Below, one piece after another: positions 35,373-43,663 of a stretch of DNA of 64,000 nucleotides. Positions within the stretch are counted from its first letter, which is position 1, and every line of letters starts with the position of its first letter. Made by a program: the position numbers and the translations under genes. Source of the stretch: Kibdelosporangium banguiense (GTDB lineage Bacteria; Actinomycetota; Actinomycetes; Mycobacteriales; Pseudonocardiaceae); NCBI RefSeq assembly GCF_017876405.1, contig NZ_JAGINW010000001.1, positions 1,749,203 to 1,813,202 on the forward strand, read 5' to 3'. The notes under the pieces were generated by a model. That model searched no databases. It was not told where the DNA came from and saw only the letters and a program-made list of their open reading frames with translations.

Positions 35373-35387
35373 TGGAAACCGTTGTCG
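35373..35387 (-). promoter_or_regulatory. Zur-box-like palindrome
   Basis: On the minus strand CGACAACGGTTTCCA matches 12 of 15 positions of a TGAAAACGGTTTTCA-type Zur site. It is located 20 nt upstream of the substrate-binding protein start, where a repressor would block transcription. Confidence 0.5.
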
Positions 35388-35453
35388 TCTTCACTCAGTC
35401 TACGACACATCCCTCCATGTGATTCCGCCGATCGAGTGATGCCCGCTACAGAA

Positions 35454-35487
35454 AGCGACCCCCGCCTCGGCTGAGACGGGGGTCGCT
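35454..35487 (-). terminator. Terminator of the msiK-like gene
   Basis: AGCGACCCCCG (35454-35464) pairs perfectly with CGGGGGTCGCT (35477-35487), extended by partially pairing inner bases. It lies 29 nt past the msiK-like stop and upstream of the zinc transporter promoter. Confidence 0.65.
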
Positions 35488-35515
35488 CACATGTGTTGGG
35501 TTGTGTCCCCAAAAA

Positions 35516-36616
35516 TCAGTCGGTGAGGCGCTCACCGGTTTCGGGGTGGAACAGGTGCACCTCGCTGGCGTCCCGCACCGCGATCTTGACGTTCTGGCCC
35601 AGCTGCGGCGGCGTGCGGCCGTCGACACGGACCACGAACCGCTCGGAGCCTTCACCGATCTTGACCGCACCGTGCACCAGCGCGTCCGCGCCGAGCTCCT
35701 CGACGAGTTCGACGGTCATGTCGATGCCGTCCTCCTCGAGGCTGGCCAGCCGCAGCGACTCCGGGCGGATGCCGAAGGTCACCGTGGACAGGCCGGCACC
35801 CTTGGCCGCGGTCAGCGCGTCGCGCTGCAGCGGCACGATGATGCCGTCGAGCTTGGCGCCCTCGGCGGCCAGCGGAACCGTCTTGAGGTTCATCGCGGGC
35901 GAGCCGATGAATCCGGCCACGAACGCGTTGGCCGGCTTGTCGTAGAGCGCGCGGGGGGTGTCGCACTGCTGCAGGAGGCCGTCCTTCAGCACCGCGACCC
36001 GGTGACCCATCGTCATGGCCTCGACCTGGTCGTGCGTGACGTAGATCGTGGTCGTGCCGAGCCGCTGCTGCAGCGCGGCGATGTTCGCGCGGGTCTCCAC
36101 GCGCAGTTTCGCGTCCAGGTTGGACAGCGGCTCGTCCATCAGGAACACGCTGGGCTCACGCACGATGGCGCGGCCCATGGCGACACGCTGCCGCTGGCCA
36201 CCGGAGAGGGCCTTGGGCTTGCGGTCGAGGTACTTGCTCAGGTCGAGCATGGCGGCCGCCTCGGCGACCTTTTCCTTGATCTGTGCCTTGGGGGTGCCAC
36301 GCAGCTTCAGCGCGAAGCCCATGTTCTCGGCGACCGTCATGTGCGGGTAGAGCGCGTAGGACTGGAACACCATCGCGATGTCCCGGCCCTTCGGCGGCAC
36401 GTTGGTGACGTCCTTGCTGCCGATCTGGATCGTCCCTTCGTCGACGTCCTCCAGACCGGCGAGCATCCGCAGTGCCGTCGACTTGCCCGACCCCGACGGT
36501 CCGACCAGAACCAGGAACTCGCCGTCGGCGACATCCAGGTCAAGCTGGTCCACCGCGCGCACCGGCGGGCTGCCGGCGAACACCCTGGAGGCACTGACGT
36601 ACGAGACCTCGGCCAT
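35516..36616 (-). CDS. msiK: Sugar ABC transporter ATPase, MsiK/UgpC type
   Basis: An ABC ATPase of 366 residues from the MalK/MsiK/UgpC group: Walker A GPSGSGKST, signature LSGGQRQR, Walker B VFLMDEP, and a C-terminal regulatory TOBE domain (about 240-366). No permease or binding-protein genes adjoin it, as for Streptomyces msiK, whose product serves several sugar importers including the chitobiose system. Two dre-like DasR sites upstream support that role. A SugC-type trehalose ATPase is the alternative. The start is ATG 36616. Confidence 0.85.
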   Translation of the reverse strand: MAEVSYVSASRVFAGSPPVRAVDQLDLDVADGEFLVLVGPSGSGKSTALRMLAGLEDVDEGTIQIGSKDVTNVPPKGRDIAMVFQSYALYPHMTVAENMGFALKLRGTPKAQIKEKVAEAAAMLDLSKYLDRKPKALSGGQRQRVAMGRAIVREPSVFLMDEPLSNLDAKLRVETRANIAALQQRLGTTTIYVTHDQVEAMTMGHRVAVLKDGLLQQCDTPRALYDKPANAFVAGFIGSPAMNLKTVPLAAEGAKLDGIIVPLQRDALTAAKGAGLSTVTFGIRPESLRLASLEEDGIDMTVELVEELGADALVHGAVKIGEGSERFVVRVDGRTPPQLGQNVKIAVRDASEVHLFHPETGERLTD

Positions 36617-36698
36617 CTGTTGTCCCTTCGGTTACTGCTGTGTTCTCGCTCACCGTAGCTGTTGTTCGCCAAAACGTCAGCCATCAGCGCGTATCGAA

Positions 36699-36710
36699 GT
36701 GGTGTAGACC
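36699..36710. promoter_or_regulatory. DasR-type dre site 1
   Basis: TGGTGTAGACCA matches the dre core TGGTCTAGACCA at 11 of 12 positions and lies 83 nt upstream of the msiK-like start. Confidence 0.6.
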
Positions 36711-36712
36711 AA

Positions 36713-36724
36713 AGTAACCGGTTA
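36713..36724. promoter_or_regulatory. Perfect palindrome GTAACCGGTTAC
   Basis: A 12-bp perfect palindrome placed two bases from dre site 1 in the msiK/lacI intergenic region. Palindromes of this size are typical of LacI-family operators, so it may bind the product of the adjacent divergent gene. Confidence 0.4.
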
Positions 36725-36769
36725 CCCACAGCATGCGGAGGTTTCTGGCCGTTTTACCAGTCGGCCAAG

Positions 36770-36781
36770 ATGGTCTAGACC
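36770..36781. promoter_or_regulatory. DasR-type dre site 2
   Basis: TGGTCTAGACCA is a perfect match to the published dre core recognised by the GntR-family regulator DasR. It is 154 nt upstream of the msiK-like gene and 103 nt upstream of the LacI-family gene. Confidence 0.65.
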
Positions 36782-36883
36782 AACACGGGGAATTTCGCCG
36801 GCTGGACCTGCGGTGACAAATACGTGATCTAGTCACCCGGCGGCAGACTTCTGCAATTGGTTCTGAACCGTTACCGTCACCGC

Positions 36884-37984
36884 ATGGCGCGGTCAATACA
36901 TGTCCGGCGACCAGCGACACTTGCCTCGCTGGCGGCGGAACTGGGGGTCTCGAGAACCACGGTCTCCAATGCGTACAACCGGCCTGACCAGCTGTCACCC
37001 GAGCTTCGCCGACGAGTGCTGGAGACCGCAAGGCGATTGGGCTATCCGGGCCCTGACCCAGTCGCCCGTTCGCTGCGTACGCGTAAAGCCGGAGCTGTCG
37101 GCCTGCTGCTCACCGAGAACCTCTCGTACGCCTTCCGCGACCCGGCCGCCCTCGGCTTTCTCGAAGGCCTGGCGCTGGCGTGCGAAGGCGCCGGGCAGGG
37201 CCTGCACCTCGTGCCGGTCAACCCCGAGCGTGAAGACGTCGCAGCCGTGCACCGGGCCGGTGTGGACGGCTTCGTCGTCTACTCCGTGCCTGACGACGAC
37301 CCGCATCTCGCAGCCGTGCTGTCGCGGCCCGTGCCCACAGTCGTGGCCGACCAGCCGCAGATCGACGGCGTCGACCGGGTCGGCATCGACGACGGCTCAG
37401 CGATCACCGAGCTCGCCAAGCGGCTGATCAGCCTCGGGCACCGCCGGATCGGCGTGGTCTGCATGCGGCTCTCCCGCGACCGCAACGACGGCTTCGCGAC
37501 CGTGGAACGCCAGCAGAGCGCGCATTTCCACGTCCAGCGCACCCGGCTGGGCGGCCTGGCCTCGGCGTTCGAGACCGTCGGCGTGGACTGGGCAGGCGTG
37601 CCGGTCGTGGAAAGGTTCGACCACAGCAGCGCGATGGGCGCCTCGGCCGCGGCCCAGCTGCTCGACGCGGATCCGCAGATCACCGCGCTGATCTGCACGT
37701 CGGACATCCTCGCGCTGGGCGCGCTCAACGAAGCCAAGCGCCGCGGCCTGCGCGTGCCGCAGGACCTCACGGTCACCGGGTTCGACGGCATCGCCGAGGC
37801 CGAGCGCGTCGGCCTGACCACAGTTCGCCAGCCGGTGCTGGAGAAGGGGAAGGCCGCGGGCCGGCTCCTGCTCAGCCCGTCGGAGCGGACCCGGCCGCGC
37901 AGCATCACCCTGGAAACCGAATTCATGCCCGGCACAACGTCCGCCCCGCCGCGGACGACCGAGGAACGCTGGTTCGGGCCCTAA
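36884..37984 (+). CDS. LacI-family transcriptional regulator
   Basis: A 366-residue regulator. The N-terminal helix-turn-helix is TLASLAAELGVSRTTVSNAY (about 12-31), followed by the hinge helix and a periplasmic-binding-protein-like effector domain (GAVGLLL onwards) with TALICTSDILALGAL and VTGFDGI blocks. Divergence from the msiK-like ATPase suggests control of sugar uptake. ATG 36884 was chosen; it lacks a clear ribosome-binding site. The C-terminus meets the convergent membrane-protein gene. Confidence 0.88.
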   Translation: MARSIHVRRPATLASLAAELGVSRTTVSNAYNRPDQLSPELRRRVLETARRLGYPGPDPVARSLRTRKAGAVGLLLTENLSYAFRDPAALGFLEGLALACEGAGQGLHLVPVNPEREDVAAVHRAGVDGFVVYSVPDDDPHLAAVLSRPVPTVVADQPQIDGVDRVGIDDGSAITELAKRLISLGHRRIGVVCMRLSRDRNDGFATVERQQSAHFHVQRTRLGGLASAFETVGVDWAGVPVVERFDHSSAMGASAAAQLLDADPQITALICTSDILALGALNEAKRRGLRVPQDLTVTGFDGIAEAERVGLTTVRQPVLEKGKAAGRLLLSPSERTRPRSITLETEFMPGTTSAPPRTTEERWFGP

Positions 37985-38655
37985 ATCAGGACGATGGACA
38001 CGGGCGCGCTCACCAGTGCGCCCAGTTTCCCTATCACTGAATATGTGCCCGCCGGCACAGTCGTGCGTTTTGCCGGGCAGCCCGGTGCCGCGGTCCGGCC
38101 GGCCCATTTCACCTCGAACTGCTGCCGTTCGCCCGCCTGCATTATCCGCAGATCAGGCAATTTCGAGGCGTAGCAGTCGTTGCTGGACCAGATTCTCGTC
38201 GCGCCGTCCGCGCTGGTCACCACGACCTCGCGCAACGCGCGGCTGATGTCCCGGGTGCACGCCACCGGGCCGGCGTTGACCACCACGAGTCTGAGCACCG
38301 GCCGCTGGCCGACCTTGTACTGCGGCGCGCCCAGCTCGACGGTGACCTGCATGGCCTGGTCAGGGCAGGGCAGATCGGGGTCCGGCGGGGGCGGCGGAGG
38401 GGGTGGTGGCGAAGAGGTCTCGGAACTCGGTGAGGCCGGCGCTGTCGTCGAGCTCGAGGACGAGCCCGGCGGTGGCGGGGGTGGCGGGCTGGACGGCGGC
38501 TGTGACTCTCTGGCTCCCGAATTCGTGTCCTGTACCTGCGCTGTCCCGTCGCCGAAGAATCCTCCGGCAGCCCAGCCGAACACCACCAGCGCGACCACCA
38601 CGCCGCCGATGGCGACCATGCGCCGGCGCCAGTAGATAGACGCCTGCTCATTCAT
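37981..38655 (-). CDS. Proline-rich single-pass membrane protein
   Basis: A 224-residue protein with a cytoplasmic start (MNEQASIYWRRR), one transmembrane segment (MVAIGGVVVALVVFGWAAGG, about 13-32), a Pro/Ser-rich linker with runs of seven and nine prolines (about 52-92), and an extracytoplasmic beta domain with three cysteines (ACTRDIS, NDCYASK, PGCPAK). Position next to a carbonic anhydrase and mutY matches the membrane protein Rv3587c of M. tuberculosis. Function unknown. It is convergent with the LacI gene, overlapping by 4 nt. Confidence 0.75.
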   Translation of the reverse strand: MNEQASIYWRRRMVAIGGVVVALVVFGWAAGGFFGDGTAQVQDTNSGARESQPPSSPPPPPPPGSSSSSTTAPASPSSETSSPPPPPPPPPDPDLPCPDQAMQVTVELGAPQYKVGQRPVLRLVVVNAGPVACTRDISRALREVVVTSADGATRIWSSNDCYASKLPDLRIMQAGERQQFEVKWAGRTAAPGCPAKRTTVPAGTYSVIGKLGALVSAPVSIVLI

Positions 38656-38785
38656 GCATGAAAAGTAACCGCGCAATTACCCAAGGCGACGGATCTTACC
38701 TTCACCCGATCGGGTTGTGTCGCAGTTGGTGATGTCCATCTATCCGCAATTGCCCTGCGGCCGCCGAGCGGGTTCCATCAATGCC

Positions 38786-39277
38786 ATGAGCGCCATCGAC
38801 GAGCTGTTGCGACGCAACTCCGACCTGACCGAGCACATGCTCGGCGACCGGTCCACACCGCAGCCATCGATGCATATCGCGCTGCTGACCTGCATGGACG
38901 CCCGGATCCGGGTGTTCGCGGTCTTCGGACTGGCCCAGGGTGAGGCGCACGTGCTGCGTAACGCCGGCGGCGTGGTCACCGACGACGTGATCCGGTCGCT
39001 CGCGTTGAGCCAGCGCAAACTGGGCACCCGCGAGGTGATGATCGTCCAGCACACCAACTGCGGCCTGCAGCAGGTCACCGAGGACGGCTTCAAGGACGAG
39101 CTGGAAGAGGCCAGCGGGCTACGGCCGACCTGGTCGGTCGAGGCCTTCCGGGAGGTCAAGGACAGCGTCCGGCGCTCGATGGCCCGCGTCCGGCACGCCA
39201 TCTACCTGCCGTACACCGACCAGGTGCGCGGCTTCGTGTACGACGTGCACACCGGGGAGCTCACCGAGGTCGTCTGA
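38786..39277 (+). CDS. Beta-class carbonic anhydrase
   Basis: Zinc enzyme that interconverts CO2 and bicarbonate; 163 residues. Zinc ligands C36 (LTCMDARIRVF), H89 and C92 (QHTNCG) and the D38/R40 dyad are present. Length and the closing RGFVYDVHTGELTEV resemble M. tuberculosis Rv1284 (CanA) more than the 207-residue CanB that occupies this position in Mycobacterium. ATG 38786 was preferred over upstream in-frame codons. mutY follows 15 nt later. Confidence 0.9.
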   Translation: MSAIDELLRRNSDLTEHMLGDRSTPQPSMHIALLTCMDARIRVFAVFGLAQGEAHVLRNAGGVVTDDVIRSLALSQRKLGTREVMIVQHTNCGLQQVTEDGFKDELEEASGLRPTWSVEAFREVKDSVRRSMARVRHAIYLPYTDQVRGFVYDVHTGELTEVV

Positions 39278-39292
39278 GAGAATGCATCCACC

Positions 39293-40159
39293 ATGGATGC
39301 GGTTCTTATTGACTGGTATTCGAAGAACAAGCGCGACCTGCCCTGGCGGCAGCCGGACACCACGGCGTGGGGTGTGCTGGTCAGCGAGATCATGCTGCAG
39401 CAGACGCCGGTCTCCCGGGTCGAGCCGATCTGGCTGGAGTGGATGGCGCGCTGGCCGGTGCCGTCCAAGCTCGCCGAGGTCTCCCAGGGTGAGGTCGTGC
39501 GTGCCTGGGGCAAGCTCGGCTACCCGCGTCGTGCGCTTCGTCTGCACAGCGCAGCAGCCGTGATCGCGGCGGAACACGGCGACGTCGTTCCGTCCGATGT
39601 GGACACTCTGCTGGCGCTGCCGGGCATTGGCGCGTACACCGCGCGTGCGGTCGCTGCCTTCGCTTACGGCAAACGGGTTCCGGTCGTTGACACGAACGTC
39701 CGCCGGGTTGTCGCCCGTGCGGTCCATGGCGCCGGTGATGCCGGTCCAGCGTCCAACACCCGTGACATGGCAGACGTCGAAGCGTTGTTACCAGCCGAGG
39801 ACGCACCCGCAGCGACGATGTCCATCGCGCTGATGGAACTCGGCGCGTTGATCTGCACCGCCCGTGCCCCACGCTGCGTCGACTGTCCGCTGTTGACAGA
39901 CTGCGCCTGGCAGAAGGCCGGCCGTCCCGAGTACACCGGGCCGCTCAAGCCGGTGCAACGCTTCGCCGGGACGGACCGTCAGGTTCGCGGCCTGCTGCTG
40001 GACGTGTTGCGCGACACCGATGGGCCGGTCGAACGTGCCCGGCTGGACATGGTGTGGGCGGACGCGCCGCAGCGCGACCGGTGCCTGGACTCACTGCTGG
40101 TGGACGGTTTGATGGAGCAGACCTCAGCCGGGTTGTTCGCATTGCCCGGCGAGCACTAG
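39293..40159 (+). CDS. mutY: A/G-specific adenine glycosylase
   Basis: Base-excision glycosylase that removes adenine opposite 8-oxoguanine. Catalytic E32 (SEIMLQQT), the helix-hairpin-helix LPGIGAYTA, catalytic D133 (PVVDTNV) and the four Fe-S cysteines C188, C195, C198 and C204 are visible. At 288 residues the C-terminal MutT-like recognition domain is shortened, as in mycobacterial MutY. ATG 39293 follows the carbonic anhydrase by 15 nt; the gene end overlaps the convergent peptidase by 4 nt. Confidence 0.95.
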   Translation: MDAVLIDWYSKNKRDLPWRQPDTTAWGVLVSEIMLQQTPVSRVEPIWLEWMARWPVPSKLAEVSQGEVVRAWGKLGYPRRALRLHSAAAVIAAEHGDVVPSDVDTLLALPGIGAYTARAVAAFAYGKRVPVVDTNVRRVVARAVHGAGDAGPASNTRDMADVEALLPAEDAPAATMSIALMELGALICTARAPRCVDCPLLTDCAWQKAGRPEYTGPLKPVQRFAGTDRQVRGLLLDVLRDTDGPVERARLDMVWADAPQRDRCLDSLLVDGLMEQTSAGLFALPGEH

Positions 40160-41604
40160 GGACGCAGCTTACCCGGGTAAAGGTACTGGTCAGCAGGCTT
40201 CTGATCGCTGTGGAACCAGGCGTCGTAGAAACCGCGCAGGTCCTGGCCGGCGATCTTCTGCACGAACTCCTCGAACTGCTTCCAGGTGGCGTTGCTGTCC
40301 TTGTGCGTGGCCGGCCATTCCTTGAGCACACGGTTGAACGCGTCCTCACCGATCTGCCTGCGCAATGCGTGGATCGCGAGTACGCCCTTGTCGTAGACGC
40401 CGTTGAACTCGTTGCCGGAACCCATCCCGTGCAGTTTGTTGCCCCAGAACGAATCCCGGTTCTTGCCCCGGTCGACGCCGGTGCGATAGCGCTGGTCGAG
40501 GTTCTCCTTCTCCTTGGCCTCAGCCCACAACCACTGGGCGTACGACGCGAAGCACTCGTTGAGGCAGATGTCGGCCCAGGAGTCCACGCTCACCGAGTCG
40601 CCGAACCACTGGTGGGCGTTCTCGTGCACGACCGTGTCGAACTGGGTCCACTTGGCGTAGATCGGCCGGCCCTGGGTCTCCAGGGAGAAGCCGATCTCCT
40701 CGTTGAGGTAGATGCCGCCGGCCGCGCTCTGCGGGTAGGGCCCGAACTTCGAGCTCAGGAAGTCCAGGATCTCCGGCAGCCGGGCCTCCATCTGCTTCTT
40801 GTCCTGCGCGCCCGGCGCGTACGCGCTCACCACCGGGATGCCGCCGGCCCAGGTCGAGCGCTCGATCGTCCACTTGTCGATGCCGATCGTGGTCAGGTAG
40901 GTGGCCAGCCGGGTCGTCTCGGCCCAGTGGAACGTGGTCCAGCCACCGGCTTCGGAGCTCGGTTCCTCCCGGCCGTTGGAGATCACCGTCCAGCCGTTGG
41001 GCACACGCGCGGCCAGCCGGAACGTCGCCTTGTCCCGCGGGTGGTCGTTGGCGGGAAACCAGAACGTCGCCGAATGCGGCTCGCCCGCGACAAAAGCGCC
41101 GCCGGACTTTGTCTGCTGCCAGCCGTTCACACCCAGCTGCCCGTCCTCGGCCTTGATCGGCGTGCCGTTGTAGCGGACCCGTGTGCGGAACTGTTTGCCC
41201 TTGGTGAGCGGGGCCTTGATCACCAGCTCGTGCTCGCCGGCCCGGGAGAACTGCGCGGGGGCGTTGTCGACCTCGACACTCGTGACGTCCAGACCGGTCA
41301 GGTCGAGGTTGAACTGGCTGAGATCGGCCGTCGCGGTCGCGGTGACCGTGGTGTCGCCGTCCAGCTTCTTGGTGCCGGGGTCGTAGCTGATCGATACGTT
41401 GTAGTTCGTGACGTCGTAGCCGCCGTTGCCGTCCGTCGGGTAGTACGGATCGCCCAGGCCGTCCGAACCGGCTCCGGCAAGGTTCGTCGTGGGTTGTTGC
41501 GTCGGGCTGCTGCTGGGAACAGGCGGCGCGGGCGCGGAACCGGAACAGCCCGCGACAAGACACGCCACGACGAGGGCCGTGACGGAGCGGCGCGAGTAGT
41601 CCAT
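40156..41604 (-). CDS. M1-family zinc metallopeptidase lipoprotein
   Basis: Exported aminopeptidase-like protein of 482 residues. The lipobox VACLVAGC gives C20 as lipidated cysteine, followed by a Pro/Thr-rich linker. The M1 beta-saddle domain precedes the thermolysin-like domain with HENAH (H327, E328, H331) and E350 in NECFASYAQW. The exopeptidase GxMEN motif is not clear; GGIYLNEEIGFSLETQ occupies its place, so substrate preference may differ from classical aminopeptidases. ATG 41604 gives a proper signal peptide. Confidence 0.88.
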   Translation of the reverse strand: MDYSRRSVTALVVACLVAGCSGSAPAPPVPSSSPTQQPTTNLAGAGSDGLGDPYYPTDGNGGYDVTNYNVSISYDPGTKKLDGDTTVTATATADLSQFNLDLTGLDVTSVEVDNAPAQFSRAGEHELVIKAPLTKGKQFRTRVRYNGTPIKAEDGQLGVNGWQQTKSGGAFVAGEPHSATFWFPANDHPRDKATFRLAARVPNGWTVISNGREEPSSEAGGWTTFHWAETTRLATYLTTIGIDKWTIERSTWAGGIPVVSAYAPGAQDKKQMEARLPEILDFLSSKFGPYPQSAAGGIYLNEEIGFSLETQGRPIYAKWTQFDTVVHENAHQWFGDSVSVDSWADICLNECFASYAQWLWAEAKEKENLDQRYRTGVDRGKNRDSFWGNKLHGMGSGNEFNGVYDKGVLAIHALRRQIGEDAFNRVLKEWPATHKDSNATWKQFEEFVQKIAGQDLRGFYDAWFHSDQKPADQYLYPGKLRP

Positions 41605-41644
41605 GTGGTCCAACCTAACGAACATGCTGTGAGAGGGACGTCGA

Positions 41645-42388
41645 ATGCACCACGTGGTGGAGTTCGGAGGCGAAGGCCAGGGCATTCTCCTACTGCACGG
41701 CCTGATGGGCCGCGCGAGCACATGGTGGCCGGTCGCGCAGTGGCTGACAAGCTACGGCCGGGTCGTCGGCATCGATGCCCGCGCGCACGGACGTAACCCG
41801 GTGCAGACGGGTCAGACCGCCGATTTCGTCGCCGACGCTGCCGCTGTGGCCCGTGACCTGGGAAACCCGATCGTCATCGGGCACTCGATGGGCGGACTGC
41901 ACGCGTGGGCCCTCGCCGCGACCCACCCCGAACTGGTCAAAGCCGTGGTCATCGAGGACATGGCGCCCGACCAGCGTGGCCGGACCGCGGACAAGTGGCG
42001 GATGTACTTCGACTCGTGGCCAGTGCCTTTCCAGTCCCTGGCGCACGTGCGGCAGTTTTTCGGCTCGACCGGCGACTACTTCGTCGAGTGCTTCGAAGAA
42101 CGTGCGGACGGCTACCACCTGATCGCGGATCTCGAGCGGCTCTACCCGATCGCCAACGAGTGGGGCGTCACCGACTACTGGCCGCTCGTGGAAAAAGTCC
42201 AGTGCCCCATGCTCGTGATCGAGGCCGAGCACAGCGCGATGCCACCCGGCCAGATGAGCCAGATGCCGCTGCGAGCGCCCGGCGGCGGCAAACACATCGT
42301 CGCCCCAGGCGCCGGACACGTCGTGCACCTGGACACACCCGACTTCTACCGAGGAGCCGTGGAGGCGTTCCTCAGCGGGCTTCTTTGA
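41645..42388 (+). CDS. Alpha/beta-fold hydrolase
   Basis: A 247-residue alpha/beta hydrolase. Oxyanion motif LLHGLMGRAS, nucleophile elbow GHSMGG (Ser about residue 81), probable acid in LVIEAEHSAM and His in APGAGHVVHLD. Its place between mutY and mhuD mirrors the hydrolase Rv3591c in M. tuberculosis. The substrate is unknown. It is divergent from the M1 peptidase (40 nt gap) and overlaps the convergent RNA-ligase-like gene by 17 nt. Confidence 0.85.
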   Translation: MHHVVEFGGEGQGILLLHGLMGRASTWWPVAQWLTSYGRVVGIDARAHGRNPVQTGQTADFVADAAAVARDLGNPIVIGHSMGGLHAWALAATHPELVKAVVIEDMAPDQRGRTADKWRMYFDSWPVPFQSLAHVRQFFGSTGDYFVECFEERADGYHLIADLERLYPIANEWGVTDYWPLVEKVQCPMLVIEAEHSAMPPGQMSQMPLRAPGGGKHIVAPGAGHVVHLDTPDFYRGAVEAFLSGLL

Positions 42389-42890
42389 TGACCTCGACCT
42401 CGGCGGTCAGCGTGTCGATGACCGCGACCTGCTGAACCCGGGCCTCGATCCGGCTGACCGGATGAAGCGCCGCGAAGCCCTCGATCATCTGATGATGCTC
42501 GACGCCCTGCGTGAGCGTGCAATGCGGAACCCAGGAACCCGGCATCCAGTACGCACTCGGCGAAGTCACCTTCCCCGCAAGGACATCATGGATCGCGGAG
42601 TGCACAGCAAGCAGTTCGGAATCCACAACCGCCCCCAGCATGAGGACATTCTCGGTGCTGGGAAACGTGCCCAGGTTCGACAGCCACAGGTTGGGGATCG
42701 AGAGGGTGCGCAACTCGTCCTTGAGGGCATCCCGGGTCTTTCGCGGAATCGTCTTGGCTGCGGCAAAAGTCACATGCGGCCTGGCAAACTTACCCAGACC
42801 AGGCACTCCCGCCTGGTCAAGCCGCCGCCACAGCGCCCGCACCGCGCGATCAGCCTTGTCATCGAAGAAGACAGCAACCGCGTGAGCCAT
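42372..42890 (-). CDS. 2'-5' RNA ligase family protein
   Basis: A 172-residue member of the two-histidine (2H) phosphoesterase superfamily. Two HxT motifs are present, HVTFA (about residue 41) and HCTLT (about 127), which form the active site in LigT and CPDase-like proteins. The true substrate could be an RNA or nucleotide 2',3'-cyclic phosphate. ATG 42890 (MAHAVAVFFDD) is chosen, with MSG three codons upstream as an alternative. Confidence 0.78.
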   Translation of the reverse strand: MAHAVAVFFDDKADRAVRALWRRLDQAGVPGLGKFARPHVTFAAAKTIPRKTRDALKDELRTLSIPNLWLSNLGTFPSTENVLMLGAVVDSELLAVHSAIHDVLAGKVTSPSAYWMPGSWVPHCTLTQGVEHHQMIEGFAALHPVSRIEARVQQVAVIDTLTAEVEVIKEAR

Positions 42891-43185
42891 GCCGGACATT
42901 GTCCTCACCCCGCACCCACGCAGCTTTGCCGCACCGCTCACACCCACTCTGATCAGGCGAAACATCAAAACTGTCAGACCCTTCCGGTAACGTGAAATCA
43001 AGGGTTCCCCTTGGCGGATTCCTCATGCGGCGGAGTGCGGGCTGTGTGTGGGCGGGAGTGTGTGAGGGCTTTGGATTCGTGGCCTGGGGGCGGGTCAGAG
43101 GGGTCGCGGGCGAGGTGCAGGTACGCGACTTAAGCCACAAAAGTCGTGCGGGCGGGGTGGGGTGCGCGATCAGTAGGCTGGGCTC

Positions 43186-43494
43186 ATGGCGGTTGTGAAG
43201 ATCAATGCGATCGAGGTGCCCGAGGGTGCTGGGGCCGAGTTGGAGAAGCGGTTCGCGGCGCGGGCCAGCACCATCAAGGACTCCCCCGGGTTTCTCGGCT
43301 TCGAGCTGCTGCGCCCGGTCAGTGGTGAGGCCCGGTACTTCGTGGTGACGCACTGGGAGAGCGACGAGCACTTCCAGGCGTGGGCCCAGGGTCCGTCGCG
43401 GCAGGCGCACGCCGGCTCGCAGGGCCAGAAGCCGGTCGCCACCGGCGCCACCCTGCTGGAGTTCGAGGTCGTCGAAATGATCTCCCCCGAGTAG
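43186..43494 (+). CDS. mhuD: MhuD-type haem-degrading monooxygenase
   Basis: A 102-residue ferredoxin-fold dimeric monooxygenase of the IsdG/MhuD group that opens haem and releases iron. The active-site residues known from M. tuberculosis MhuD (N7, W66, H75) are at the same positions here, in VKINAIEV, AWAQGP and QAHAG, and the overall sequence is close to Rv3592. Gene order mutY-hydrolase-mhuD is also preserved. A structured repeat begins 21 nt after the stop. Confidence 0.92.
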   Translation: MAVVKINAIEVPEGAGAELEKRFAARASTIKDSPGFLGFELLRPVSGEARYFVVTHWESDEHFQAWAQGPSRQAHAGSQGQKPVATGATLLEFEVVEMISPE

Positions 43495-43515
43495 ATGCAT
43501 GACAGTGTTCGATGG

Positions 43516-43663
43516 CCTCGCTCCGCTCGGCGAGCTCGGTCGCCAAAGCCGGTCATTTCCACCTCGCCCCACGCAACCGGCTTCTTCGCTCGGGGCGGTC
43601 GCCGCTGTGGCTGGGGCGATGCCGGGCGTGTTGCAAGGCGTAAATGACCAGCGCGACCGAGCT
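43516..43663 (+). repeat. Structured intergenic repeat, copy B (contains the sirtuin start codon)
   Basis: Inverted on the + strand relative to copies A and C, but in the same sense relative to its upstream gene mhuD. CCTCGCTCCGCTCGG (43516-43530) is followed by a core bounded by AGCTCGGTCGC (43533-43543) and its perfect complement GCGACCGAGCT (43653-43663). The inner pair is CCGGC/GCCGG where copies A and C have CCGAC/GTCGG. The distal end TAAATGACCAGCGCGACC supplies the ATG of the next gene. Confidence 0.75.

Noticed and set aside
38350..38520. GGC/GGT-rich short repeats
   Set aside because: They encode the proline runs of the membrane protein at 37981 and need no separate explanation.
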